From contig NZ_JANUQM010000013.1 of NCBI RefSeq assembly GCF_030386795.1, positions 124,001-188,000 of the forward strand: DNA of 64,000 bases, written 5' to 3'. The position numbers and the translations under genes are program-made. The number at the start of each line of letters is the position of its first letter. Position 1 is the first letter of the stretch. The stretch comes from Streptomyces sp. S.PNR 29. GTDB lineage: Bacteria; Actinomycetota; Actinomycetes; Streptomycetales; Streptomycetaceae. The notes below the pieces were generated by a model. It was not told the DNA's origin. It made no database searches and saw only the letters and a list, made by a program, of their open reading frames with translations. This document shows, one piece after another, positions 24,609-32,770 of this stretch.

Positions 24609-25949
24609 ATGCCCGACCCGGACCGGCCGCAGGAACTGCCGGCCAGGCTGCTCACCGATCCCGAGATGATCGATGCGTGTCGGGTCCGGGACTTCGCCAG
24701 AGTCTTCCGGCTGGTGAAGGTCAGGGCGGGGATCTACCCGTCGATGATCGCCCGACGTTGTGATCTGACGCCCAGCCGCGTGGGCGAAGTCATCGCAGGC
24801 CGCAGGCACTTGCTGCACATGGATGTCATCGAACGAATCTCGGACGGTTTGCGCATCCCGGGAGGCATGCTCGGGCTTGCCCGCCGAGCGTGGGAGACGC
24901 CTCAGGCCCTGGCGGTCGACGAGCGCGAGACACCCCAGGGACCGGAGCCGGAGCAGCAGGCCCCCGCGTCTCTGCCAGGTCCCGACGTGGACGGCATCTT
25001 GGCCCTGGCCACGCAAACCAGTCTGAACAAAGCCACGCTTGAGGCCTTCCGCTCTTCCATTGAGGACTACTGGCGACGAGACGACCAGCACGGCGGCGAG
25101 GCACTGCGGCCCGCCATTGTCGGCCAGCTCCGTCATGTCGTTGGGCTCTTGAAGGAGAGCCGACCACCGTCCATCCAGAATGGTCTGTACGGCATCGCGG
25201 CCGAGCTGGCACGCCTCACGGGCTGGACCTACTTCGACGCCCGCCAGTACAACCAGGCCCGCGCCTACTTCACCGAGGCCCTGCAACTGGCCAAGGAGAT
25301 CGACGACCGGCAGTTCATGGCCAACGTCCTCGCCTGCATGAGCTTGCAGGCGACCTACCAGGACAAGCCCGCGGACTCGTTGGCACTCGTGACCGCAGCC
25401 CAGGATCAGGCTCGCTCAGCACTCGGCAGCACGCCGCGCGTGATGTCGATGCTGGCCATGCGGGAAGCATTCGCCCACGCCACCCTCGGCAATCGAGATG
25501 ACACGCACCGGGCCATCGGGGAAGCGCACAGCCAATTCGAGCAGGTCGGGGCGAGCGATCCGGACCCCTCGTGGGTGACCTACTTCGACGAGCCGAAGCT
25601 CATCGTGGACACGGGCATCGCCCATGGCCGTCTGGGCGAAGCGGCGACCGCCGAACCCTTGATCGCCGATGCTCTGCGGCGGGAGCACCACACCAACCAG
25701 CGAGGCCGCGCGTTCCACTCGTTCTGGCTGGCTCGTACGCAGCTGGACCAGGGCAAGCTTGACGAGGCGTGCCACACCGCCACGCAAGCCCTTGAGCCCG
25801 CGTCGGCGGTGGCTTCAGAGCGAGTGTCTGGGCATCTCAGGGAGTTCTACGAACAGTTGGCCCCACACAGGCAGGAGCCCGTAGCCCTGGCTTTCGAGGC
25901 ACGGCTACGGGAACTCCTCCCGCCAGTCAGCGGAGCGCCTCGTCCATGA
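24609..25949 (+). CDS. HTH (XRE-like) regulator with TPR-type C-terminus
   Basis: A 446-aa protein. HTH near residues 40-75 (MIARRCDLTPSRVGEVIAGR), a linker, then helical repeats from about 130 (FDARQYNQARAYFTEALQLA, AFHSFWLARTQLDQGKLDEA). Streptomyces proteins of this build sense a peptide or small molecule through the TPR part. GGGAG precedes ATG 24609; a TTG at 24603 is less likely. It probably controls the divergent small genes and kinase. The 3' end overlaps the convergent NUDIX gene by 23 bp. Confidence 0.82.
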   Translation: MPDPDRPQELPARLLTDPEMIDACRVRDFARVFRLVKVRAGIYPSMIARRCDLTPSRVGEVIAGRRHLLHMDVIERISDGLRIPGGMLGLARRAWETPQALAVDERETPQGPEPEQQAPASLPGPDVDGILALATQTSLNKATLEAFRSSIEDYWRRDDQHGGEALRPAIVGQLRHVVGLLKESRPPSIQNGLYGIAAELARLTGWTYFDARQYNQARAYFTEALQLAKEIDDRQFMANVLACMSLQATYQDKPADSLALVTAAQDQARSALGSTPRVMSMLAMREAFAHATLGNRDDTHRAIGEAHSQFEQVGASDPDPSWVTYFDEPKLIVDTGIAHGRLGEAATAEPLIADALRREHHTNQRGRAFHSFWLARTQLDQGKLDEACHTATQALEPASAVASERVSGHLREFYEQLAPHRQEPVALAFEARLRELLPPVSGAPRP

Positions 25950-26460
25950 GTAGATAGAGCAGACCGACGAGCGACCCACTGCTCACGACCTCGCGGCGGT
26001 CTATCATCCCGCGCACCTCTGAGAGAGGGATCCACTCGATGCGGTCGGACTCGTTCTTCTCCGTCGGCGGCCCGGCGTAGGTGGCGCCGTCGATGCGGAA
26101 CACGTGGTGCTGCGAGTCGGTGATGCCGTTCGCCGGCTCGGCATAGATCAGGGGCTTGATGGGGCCGGGACGCCATCCGGTCTCTTCCAGGACTTCGCGG
26201 GCCGCCGCTTCCTCCGGGGTCTCGCCGTCCTCGACCAGGCCCATGGGCAGCTCCCAGGCCCATGAGTCCGTGATGAAGCGGTGCCGCCACATCATCAGGA
26301 CCTCTTGGCGCTCGTTGACCACGGTGGCAACGGCCAAGTGCCGCAGACGAACGACGTGGTACTCCCACCTGCGTCCGTCTGGTTGCTGGACGTCGACCAG
26401 ACACAGATTCACCCAAGGGTTGGTGTAGACCTGTCGCTCACCGTGGGTCTTCCACTCCAT
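25927..26460 (-). CDS. NUDIX hydrolase
   Basis: A 177-aa protein with a complete Nudix box, GLVEDGETPEEAAAREVLEE followed by TGWRPG. N-terminus NPWVNLCLVDVQQPDGRRWE recalls ADP-ribose pyrophosphatase-like members. AICEs of the pSAM2 group encode a NUDIX protein (Nud) whose role is unclear, perhaps clearing a signalling nucleotide. ATG at 26460 after AGAGGGG at nine bases. Confidence 0.88.
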   Translation of the reverse strand: MEWKTHGERQVYTNPWVNLCLVDVQQPDGRRWEYHVVRLRHLAVATVVNERQEVLMMWRHRFITDSWAWELPMGLVEDGETPEEAAAREVLEETGWRPGPIKPLIYAEPANGITDSQHHVFRIDGATYAGPPTEKNESDRIEWIPLSEVRGMIDRREVVSSGSLVGLLYLLMDEALR

Positions 26461-26917
26461 ACCTGCGGCCCCTCTCGATCGGTCTCCAGGATCGCAGACC
26501 GGTCCGGGGCCGGGTGCATGTTCCCCTCGTTTGCGTCATCTTGACGAGATGGGCTGCGATGGCCCCGCCCTCCCGCTGAAGGACGAGCGTCAGGCGAACT
26601 CCCCCAAGAGCGGTGGCAGGTGGAGCTCACGGAGAACTCTGCTTGGGAAGCTCGGGTTCTACGACGTCGCTAGGCTTATTGACCTGCTGCGGAGCGGCGT
26701 TATGGCCTGTGGTTGCGCTGGGCGAGGCGAGGTGACTGCTGTTCCCCGTGGTGCCCTGCAGTATCCGGCACGGGTATTGCACGAAGACGTGTGGCGTTCA
26801 ACGAGCGGGCCGCGGTTCTGAGGTTGCTCTGCCACCCCGGGATTGTCGGCGACCCAAAAACGACACCCCCAAGCGGCAATGATGCGGCAGATCACCACGT
26901 CACCAAATGAGATCCTC
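26461..26917. other. Gap between the NUDIX gene and the low-G+C pair
   Basis: About 450 bp with no supported gene. G+C falls noticeably from about 26830 onward, marking a compositional break into the segment that ends at the right att site. Confidence 0.5.
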
Positions 26918-27547
26918 TTATGCTAGGCATGCTCGGGTTTCGCGAACGGCCCTTACGAAATTCTTTTCGTAGAGCTCTTCGTAATCGTTGAGGACCTGGC
27001 ATAGCAATGGGTCCTTGAAGGCCTGGTAAATCGTCTGGCTCCACGCTACCCACGATTCGCAATCGCCGGTGTCCTCGGAGGAATTCCGGGTAATGAGTTG
27101 ACCATCACCTGGGGCACATTTTAGGAGTCCGGGAAGGGTTGAGTACATATAGCTGAAGTAATCAAGGAACCAGACGAGTGCAGAGTAGTACTGCTCTCGC
27201 TCTAGAGGCTCCTTGATGTCGTCGAAGCTGTCGAAACCTTGCACCATGAGCCAGTTCAGGTGCTTGTTCTCGTCGGAGCTGCGGAACTCATCCCACCGGA
27301 GCAGTTGCTCATACAGCCCATCCAGCCTTGCGGCTGCAACCTGATTGGCAGCCTCTTTCGTTTGTTGGCGAGTAGCGTCAGTCTGCCAATAGACGAAGAT
27401 GAGGGTGATTAGCGTCGCAAGAACCAACATAACGCTACCACCAATTTCTACGACCCTGATGGTTGCGTGATGCCGCTGAACAAAGTCATGGAAAGGGCGA
27501 CTACGGGGTGCCGGGCTCGCCTGGGAAGGCTCGTCGTTTTCTCCCAT
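26918..27547 (-). CDS. Single-pass membrane protein, unknown (low G+C)
   Basis: A 209-aa protein. N-terminal cytoplasmic tail, one membrane helix (SVMLVLATLITLIFVYW, about 35-55), then a helical region (TRQQTKEAANQVAAARLDGL) and a C-terminal domain with aromatic-rich YYSALVWFLDYFSYMY and three cysteines. Not recognised. Codon use is clearly less G/C-biased than that of neighbours, like the next gene, so the two probably arrived together. ATG at 27547 is used; no strong ribosome site. A membrane-anchored partner beside a nuclease-like protein is a pattern seen in defence systems, but that role is inference. Confidence 0.65.
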   Translation of the reverse strand: MGENDEPSQASPAPRSRPFHDFVQRHHATIRVVEIGGSVMLVLATLITLIFVYWQTDATRQQTKEAANQVAAARLDGLYEQLLRWDEFRSSDENKHLNWLMVQGFDSFDDIKEPLEREQYYSALVWFLDYFSYMYSTLPGLLKCAPGDGQLITRNSSEDTGDCESWVAWSQTIYQAFKDPLLCQVLNDYEELYEKNFVRAVRETRACLA

Positions 27548-27725
27548 GATCACCACCGCTCGCTGACAGTAAGGGGTGGGATGCTCAATCCCTCACGCTA
27601 CTCGCACCTAGGGGTCTTGCAACTCAGGGGTGCCGCCTAGGGATTTTGGACGGGCGGGTCTCACTGCATCTGGTCGGGAAGGTCGCCGTTGTTGAATTGG
27701 TGAATACTCGGGCCCCCTCGTACGT

Positions 27726-27971
27726 GGCTGGTCCAGGCGCTTGGAGCCAGCCGACCGGCCCAGTCGACCTAGGGCAGCTGACGGGGTGGCGAGGGCGGAC
27801 CCAACGTGCACTAGGAATTCTCGCACCCGGTAGTCCGGGTGGCGGCCAAGCCTCCAGAGCCGGGAAAAGCTCCGATTGTCAACACGTTGGATCGGGGCTG
27901 TGTTATCAGGTCGGTCAGCCGATGCACGCCCTAGACGGCCCGTGCGGTCCCATGCAGGAGTAACACAGTCT
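27726..27971. other. Structured intergenic region, possible RNA element
   Basis: Several inverted repeats stand in a row: GGCTGG-TCCA at 27726-27735 with TGGA-g-CCAGCC at 27742-27752; CACCCGG at 27824-27830 with CCGGGTG at 27835-27841; AGCTCCGAT at 27868-27876 with ATCGGGGCT at 27891-27899; and CTGTGTTA at 27898-27905 with TAACACAG at 27961-27968. The last pair encloses hairpins TCGG/CCGA (27911-27922) and GCACG/CGTGC (27924-27945). It lies immediately downstream of the 762-aa gene. It could be a terminator cluster, a processed RNA or decayed sequence; no reverse transcriptase is nearby. Confidence 0.4.
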
Positions 27972-27975
27972 AATT

Positions 27976-30264
27976 CTACTGCCACGAAGCTTCCCATTCA
28001 CTCGGCCCGCTTTCTGAGGGGGCGGAACGCACGTCCACCAAGCCGATATTTCTACGACACGAGTCTTCCGCAAACTCCAACAGATCGAAATGACTACCCC
28101 ATCTGGCAGGGTAGGCGTCATTGTCACGCGGGACTGATAGTTCAACCCCAGTGAGGATAATTGGAAGAAGAGGGTATAGCCTATTTCCTCTACGGGCAGT
28201 TGCTATCTCTTGGCATATATCCCTGAGATCGGCAACCTCTGACTCGGTGAGCTTTTCACGCAACGTCGCTGCCAAGATCAAGCATTCGAAACCCTGTGAA
28301 CGCATAAATTCCTGCACCCGAACGAGGTTGCTTAGGTCGTTGCGGTCAATTGAGTCACGATAGCTTTTCACTTCGCCAATTATGAGAATCGGCTTTTCGT
28401 CCCAATCTGCCATCGTCATGATGTCGATCTCACATTTCCATTTCCCTTGTTCGACTACGAGGCCAAAGGCGTAGGGCAGGCCGCCCTTTCCTGAGTTTAG
28501 GGTATCGGTCATAATTGATAGAACGCCGGCTACTGGCATTATCTCGGCGATCCTGTCCGCAGATATATTCCCCGTCAGCTTGTAAGCCCAGTCATTTCTT
28601 CCGCCTGGCGCCAAGCCGAGAGCGAGGCCCAGCGGGAACCGCTCAGTGCAGATCTCGCATTCCATGTCGTATGCCAGATCTCCAGGGCGAAGGAGGTATT
28701 TCATGGCGCAGTGGGGGCACCGTATCTCCAGGAAGGGTTGGAGAAGTTTCCGATTAAGGAGGTAGTAGACAACGTTTTTTGGGTAGTCGGCGGCATTGAA
28801 GGTAAGCTTCCCTGGCCACTCTCCCTTGTAGTTCGTGGCTGATTGAATAAGCGCAGGCAGGGGTCGTCCGTGTGTAGATTTCGCTGCCTCATCTAGGACC
28901 CGGCGAATCGCGGGCTGGTTCCCTGGGTAATTCTGTGGTCCTCCCAGCATCTCAATGATTCGCGATACTAGCTTTCCACCTTCTGAATGTTTACTCTTCC
29001 ATGCGGTACCCTCGAATATCTTCTGAAGCAGAGGCAGTGAATGCACTACCCCAATCTCCACCTGGTGTGAATCGGATGAGGTTGCAATGGCGCGACCGTC
29101 ATGTGTGATTCTCTCGAAGTTGCCAGGGAAGTTCCTCATAGTGTCTACGACATTGGAGTAAGCGCGCATATAAGGAACTGCAGCGACGACGCCTGGGGGG
29201 AAATTATGTTCACTGTAGATCGTAACTTGCGCAGCTACGATACCGGCCCGTCCTTTTGTGGCATATGTAGAGGGCGGCCCGGGTGGCAAGGGAATAGAGA
29301 AGATGCCATCTGACGGCGCGACCTGTGAAGAGAAAGTGCGATTGAAGGGCGTAGACAGGGCGTTGCTTCCCATCCATCCTCCGTATAGAAGGTCCCCTTC
29401 GGCGTGGAAGCGATAGTGCTGCAAGACTTGCTGAAGGCTCTCAGGAGGCTCGTGCATATTCCAGAGGGAAAGTATGCTCCCCTCCTTGCTGCCGTCGCCC
29501 GACTGCCATTTGGGAACTGACGGAGCCATTCGGCCTATCCAGCTTTCGAACGGCCTCGTCAGCCTGGAGGATTCACCATTGACCCATGGGAATACTTCGG
29601 CTCCTGAGGCGCGAAGGTTCCAGAAAGTGATTAGATCCGATGGGTTGCCTGGATCCATACTCATAATTCCGACGCGATCATCCACGCCGCGATATGTAAT
29701 TCCTAGCGCAGTGGTTGAAATCGGTGTGTGAAAGTTAACGACTCCGGACGGGATCGGCTCTGATGCCGTTAGGCGGGCAATGCTTGCCCTGTTGCGAAAT
29801 ATGGTCGAGAGCGTCTCACTCGACCCATATTCTCCGAACCATGCAGCGAAGATGGAAGCAAGAGGATCGTCGGGTTCCCATTCGGGTAGAGAGAAGGGGC
29901 CGGAATCTCCTTCGCTTATTGCCCATTCTGGGCTGACTGGCGCGGAGGGGATTGAGCTCACAGGGATATCGAACGGCCCTTGCTCTCCGAGTCTGCGCCA
30001 GAAAAAGCCAGGCTCCCGCGAAAGTGCAATGGAGCCCGGGTCTCTATCCAGTGGCCAAATCGCGTCCACGTTCAACGCGTCAGCAATTTTGAGAGAGCGT
30101 TCACTGTTTTGGGCGTCCAGGAAGAGGAAGTGTATTCCTCCCCAGCACTTTGTTGCGCCCTGAATGGCGGCTTGTATATTTGCGAGACTCGGGGAAAACG
30201 CGATCCCGATCCTGACAGGACGGATCTCGCTTACGCCTTCGACTCTCGACGCTGCTTTCGCCAT
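27976..30264 (-). CDS. 762-aa protein with zinc ribbon and PD-(D/E)XK-like C-terminus, unknown system
   Basis: Not a named family. Residues about 1-110 look like an alpha/beta module (RPVRIGIAFSPSLANIQAAI, KCWGGIHFLFLDAQNS). At about 570-600 is a zinc ribbon (RCPHCAMKYLL ... MECEICTERF). Near 655-690, CEIDIMTMADWDEKPILII runs into GEVKSYRDSIDRNDL, the Asp...Glu-x-Lys layout of PD-(D/E)XK nucleases, followed by VRVQEFMRSQGFECLILA. Perfect AAGGAG six bases before ATG 30264. Markedly lower G+C than the host. Its place as the last gene before the right att site fits cargo, and defence is the obvious guess. It is preceded by its own 480-bp leader region. Confidence 0.7.
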   Translation of the reverse strand: MAKAASRVEGVSEIRPVRIGIAFSPSLANIQAAIQGATKCWGGIHFLFLDAQNSERSLKIADALNVDAIWPLDRDPGSIALSREPGFFWRRLGEQGPFDIPVSSIPSAPVSPEWAISEGDSGPFSLPEWEPDDPLASIFAAWFGEYGSSETLSTIFRNRASIARLTASEPIPSGVVNFHTPISTTALGITYRGVDDRVGIMSMDPGNPSDLITFWNLRASGAEVFPWVNGESSRLTRPFESWIGRMAPSVPKWQSGDGSKEGSILSLWNMHEPPESLQQVLQHYRFHAEGDLLYGGWMGSNALSTPFNRTFSSQVAPSDGIFSIPLPPGPPSTYATKGRAGIVAAQVTIYSEHNFPPGVVAAVPYMRAYSNVVDTMRNFPGNFERITHDGRAIATSSDSHQVEIGVVHSLPLLQKIFEGTAWKSKHSEGGKLVSRIIEMLGGPQNYPGNQPAIRRVLDEAAKSTHGRPLPALIQSATNYKGEWPGKLTFNAADYPKNVVYYLLNRKLLQPFLEIRCPHCAMKYLLRPGDLAYDMECEICTERFPLGLALGLAPGGRNDWAYKLTGNISADRIAEIMPVAGVLSIMTDTLNSGKGGLPYAFGLVVEQGKWKCEIDIMTMADWDEKPILIIGEVKSYRDSIDRNDLSNLVRVQEFMRSQGFECLILAATLREKLTESEVADLRDICQEIATARRGNRLYPLLPIILTGVELSVPRDNDAYPARWGSHFDLLEFAEDSCRRNIGLVDVRSAPSESGPSEWEASWQ

Positions 30265-30744
30265 TCCGTGCTCCTTATGGTCAGGAGCGTTCAGCTTATC
30301 GCTGGTATGCAGGGTCGTGTCGGCTACGAGGTCGATGGAGCGGGTTTGGCCGGTGGCCTGCACGGTCCGGGGTCGAGCGTGATCAAGGGGCCGTAAGCTA
30401 GTTGGCAACTCGGGCAGGTTTCGGACCTGGCCCGAGTTGTGCACGAGTGGCTCCCTGGTCTTGCTCGACGCGGGACCCGGACCGGGGAGGTGGCTAAAGC
30501 CCCGCGCGGCACGGGCGCCGACCGGGTTGGAGCCCGGGCAGAGATTGGAGCGCAGGCCCGGCCGGGCCGGGTCGCGCGCGGTGAGCGGAACGAGCCGCCT
30601 GGAATCAGCAAAGGTCGTAACTCAGGGGCGCACACGGAGGTGGTGGACCTCGTGTGGACCACGGGCCCCGCACTCCGCGTGAGGCCGGAGGGCCGAAGTA
30701 ACACCGCACCAGGTGGGACGGTGCCGACGCCGGTTCCCCGAGCA
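30265..30744. other. Upstream region of the 762-aa gene up to the right att site
   Basis: No supported gene. It is G+C-rich again and holds many short inverted repeats, for example around GCCCGGCCGGGC near 30557. It should contain the promoter of the 762-aa gene. Confidence 0.5.
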
Positions 30745-30815
30745 GCCGAAGGGAACGGTCTTGAAAACCGTCGTGGCAGCGATGTCACCGTGGGTTCAAA
30801 TCCCACCGCCTCCGC
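30745..30815 (+). repeat. Right attachment site (71-bp copy of the tRNA-Ser 3' part)
   Basis: Exact match to 11376-11446. It lacks the tRNA acceptor 5' half and cannot encode a tRNA. Confidence 0.93.
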
Positions 30816-30831
30816 GTTGAGAGCAGTGAGA

Positions 30832-30866
30832 ACGGCCCCTGACCCGGGTGGTTGGTCGGGGGCCGT
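30832..30866 (+). terminator. Displaced native terminator of tRNA-Ser
   Basis: A 13-bp stem (30832-30844 with 30854-30866, one G-U) followed by TTTC, 17 bp after the right att copy. Before integration this would have directly followed the tRNA gene. Confidence 0.75.
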
Positions 30867-31019
30867 TTTCGTGTCCGGGGGACCGTGGCTGCCCGGTGTT
30901 CCCCGTGGGTTCCCGCTCGGCTGTCGCAGCGGTGATCGTTCCCACCGTGACAGGTGGGTGAAGTCCTACCTCCACCACTCACCCCGTCGGGCCCTCGTCT
31001 GGGGACGTTTCGGCCCGCG

Positions 31020-31411
31020 GCGGAACCTGCGCCACGGATCCTGGATACTCTGGCCGGGCTACGGCCAGACATCGTGTGCCTGCAGGAGACATGGTCAACG
31101 CACGACACCGGTCAGGCCGACGATCTGGCCGCGCAGCTCGGTATGCAGGCGGTCTTCAGCAGAAGTCGCATGCCGGAGCCGACACCGGCCCCCGACGCCG
31201 TGGAGCTCGGCCTCGCGATCCTTGGCCGCTGGCCCATCCTGGAGTACCGACGGGAAGGATCCCGCTCTCAACGGTCCACTGCCCGTCATCCTCGCCGCCG
31301 ACCTCACTCGCGCCCTGGCACACCCGAATTCCGGGCCCTGACCGGTGTTTTAGTCGACACCTGGGCCGCCGCTCGTCCCGGACAGACGGTCCCACAGCTC
31401 AGGTCTGCTGA
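31020..31411 (+). pseudogene. Endonuclease/exonuclease/phosphatase family remnant
   Basis: RILDTLAGLRPDIVCLQETW and VELGLAILGRWPILEY are in one frame, GPLPVILAADLTRALAHPNS in a second, and LTGVLVDTWAAARPGQ back in the first. These are the expected order of segments in the family (metal Glu in LQE), interrupted by at least two frameshifts, with start and end missing. A decayed gene at the chromosomal edge of the element. Confidence 0.65.
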
Positions 31412-32586
31412 CGGTCGGCTGCGGTTGCGGTGGTCGCTGTGGGTCCTGGTGGGCTTGGAGCCTTTGATGAAACGCCGCCGAGAGGCGGACTGGTGGGTCC
31501 GCGCACAGCGTCCAAGACCATCTGTCCCCGCCTGTCGACAAATTTTGTGAACAACTCTTGCGAGTAACCGAAAATGATGGCCCAGGCAATGATTTGCGCT
31601 GAGCTGTCAAGTGCGCTCAGCCCTGGAACGAAGCCGCCACGCATGAGAAGCAGCCCGAGGATTGCCGTGAGAGCACCGGCTGGCAATTTCAACGCTGCCA
31701 GGGCCACTGGGATTTGATACGCCGTTGATGTGCCTCGGATCTTTCGCAATGCAGATGCTGCTGCAAGACCTGCGGCTACCAGCCCCACAGTCGCGACAAT
31801 GAAGTAGTCACCCCACGAGGCCACCGCCCCAAAATTGTCATCCAGCTCAGTAGTGAATGGTGTGTCATCAGTTCCCGCAGGACACACAACTATGTAATCC
31901 ACCGGCGAGCCGCGGCCAGATACACCCATAGGGCGCGGCGGGTTGAAGCACAACGGTACCGCCTTGGACCAGAATGCAGTGAGGAAGACGACAGCCAGCA
32001 CGAGGATGAAGAGAAAGCCCGCCACCCACCAGACAATGTGCACGAAACTACCGGCCCGCAGCTTTTCACGCAGTTCCGCGGCGTAAGCGACCTCCACTGC
32101 GTTGATGAGCTTGGCCAGAGCCTCTTGAGAGTCAGGTCGCCCCGTGGCCAACGCATCTGGGCGGAGCTCCTCGATGGCGACTCTACGGGGGTCGTCCGGC
32201 TCAAGGTGCTCTCTTACAACAGCCTGCAAGCCATCAAAGTACGGAGCGATCTCACGAGGTGCCTGGGCGTTCGACAAGAAGGACCGCAGCCAGAGCAATT
32301 TGGCTGCATTCACATGAATTTGCGCGGAAGTCGCATGGGATCCGAGGGGTGCGCGACGATGGTCAGCGAAGTTGATGATTCTCCCCGCCGCATCAAGTTC
32401 CTCAGTCGCAGCATCAAGCATTCTGCGGTCCGTGGGGGAATCCGTCGATTCCTGCCTGGCCTCTATAAGGGCTCTGTACTTGCGAATGTTCGCCCGAATG
32501 TCTTCGTTGAGTTCCCAAGTGCGGCGCTCTCCCCACCACTCACGAATGCGTCGCCCATACCCATAGACCGGCCTGTCCTCACTCAT
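31399..32586 (-). CDS. Multi-pass membrane protein, unknown
   Basis: A 395-aa protein. A helical cytoplasmic N-terminus (1-190) is followed by membrane segments at about 195-225 (VHIVWWVAGFLFILVLAVVF), 275-295 (YFIVATVGLVAAGLAAASAL), 305-325 and 340-360 (IIAWAIIFGYSQELFTKFVD), and a Pro/Thr/Ala-rich tail. The last segment resembles the C-terminal helices of bacterial membrane sensor proteins that end FTKFVD-like, but I cannot name the family. Somewhat lower G+C than neighbours. ATG at 32586 has only a weak ribosome site. Confidence 0.65.
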   Translation of the reverse strand: MSEDRPVYGYGRRIREWWGERRTWELNEDIRANIRKYRALIEARQESTDSPTDRRMLDAATEELDAAGRIINFADHRRAPLGSHATSAQIHVNAAKLLWLRSFLSNAQAPREIAPYFDGLQAVVREHLEPDDPRRVAIEELRPDALATGRPDSQEALAKLINAVEVAYAAELREKLRAGSFVHIVWWVAGFLFILVLAVVFLTAFWSKAVPLCFNPPRPMGVSGRGSPVDYIVVCPAGTDDTPFTTELDDNFGAVASWGDYFIVATVGLVAAGLAAASALRKIRGTSTAYQIPVALAALKLPAGALTAILGLLLMRGGFVPGLSALDSSAQIIAWAIIFGYSQELFTKFVDRRGQMVLDAVRGPTSPPLGGVSSKAPSPPGPTATTATAADRQQT

Positions 32587-32770
32587 GAGCTTGAGTATCG
32601 ACTGTGATTTCGGTCTTCGCGACTTTATCTCCTCCGAACGGCTTACTGCAGCTCTTTTACGTCGGACGCCTAAAGCCGTGGAGCAGCTGACCGTAGCTTG
32701 ACCCGGCTCTGTCCCGTCGTCGATCGAAATTCCCTCGCCGGCCCTGCTCGCCGTGTCTAGCCTGCTCCGT

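Larger units (their letters stand above)
11376..30815. mobile_element. Integrated AICE (pSAM2-like actinomycete integrative and conjugative element)
   Basis: The element is bounded by 71-bp perfect direct repeats: the tRNA-Ser 3' part at 11376-11446 and a copy at 30745-30815 (78 of 79 bp match if extended left). The unit is about 19.4 kb. It holds the standard AICE set: integrase, excisionase, RepSA-type initiator, FtsK/SpoIIIE-like translocase, spread-like protein, GntR regulator and NUDIX hydrolase. Unlike pSAM2, the integrase is 3.8 kb from the near att site and its frame is broken near 16493, so autonomous mobility is doubtful. Cargo lies on both sides of the core. The right end is lower in G+C than the chromosome. 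Confidence 0.92.

Noticed and set aside
26531..26821. Plus-strand 96-codon frame between the NUDIX and membrane genes
   Set aside because: No ribosome site, mixed codon bias and no recognisable sequence.
27726..27971. Retron msr-msd RNA
   Set aside because: No reverse transcriptase gene in the window.
30439..31341. Plus-strand frame running across the right att site
   Set aside because: It mixes element leader, tRNA fragment and a remnant gene; no ribosome site.
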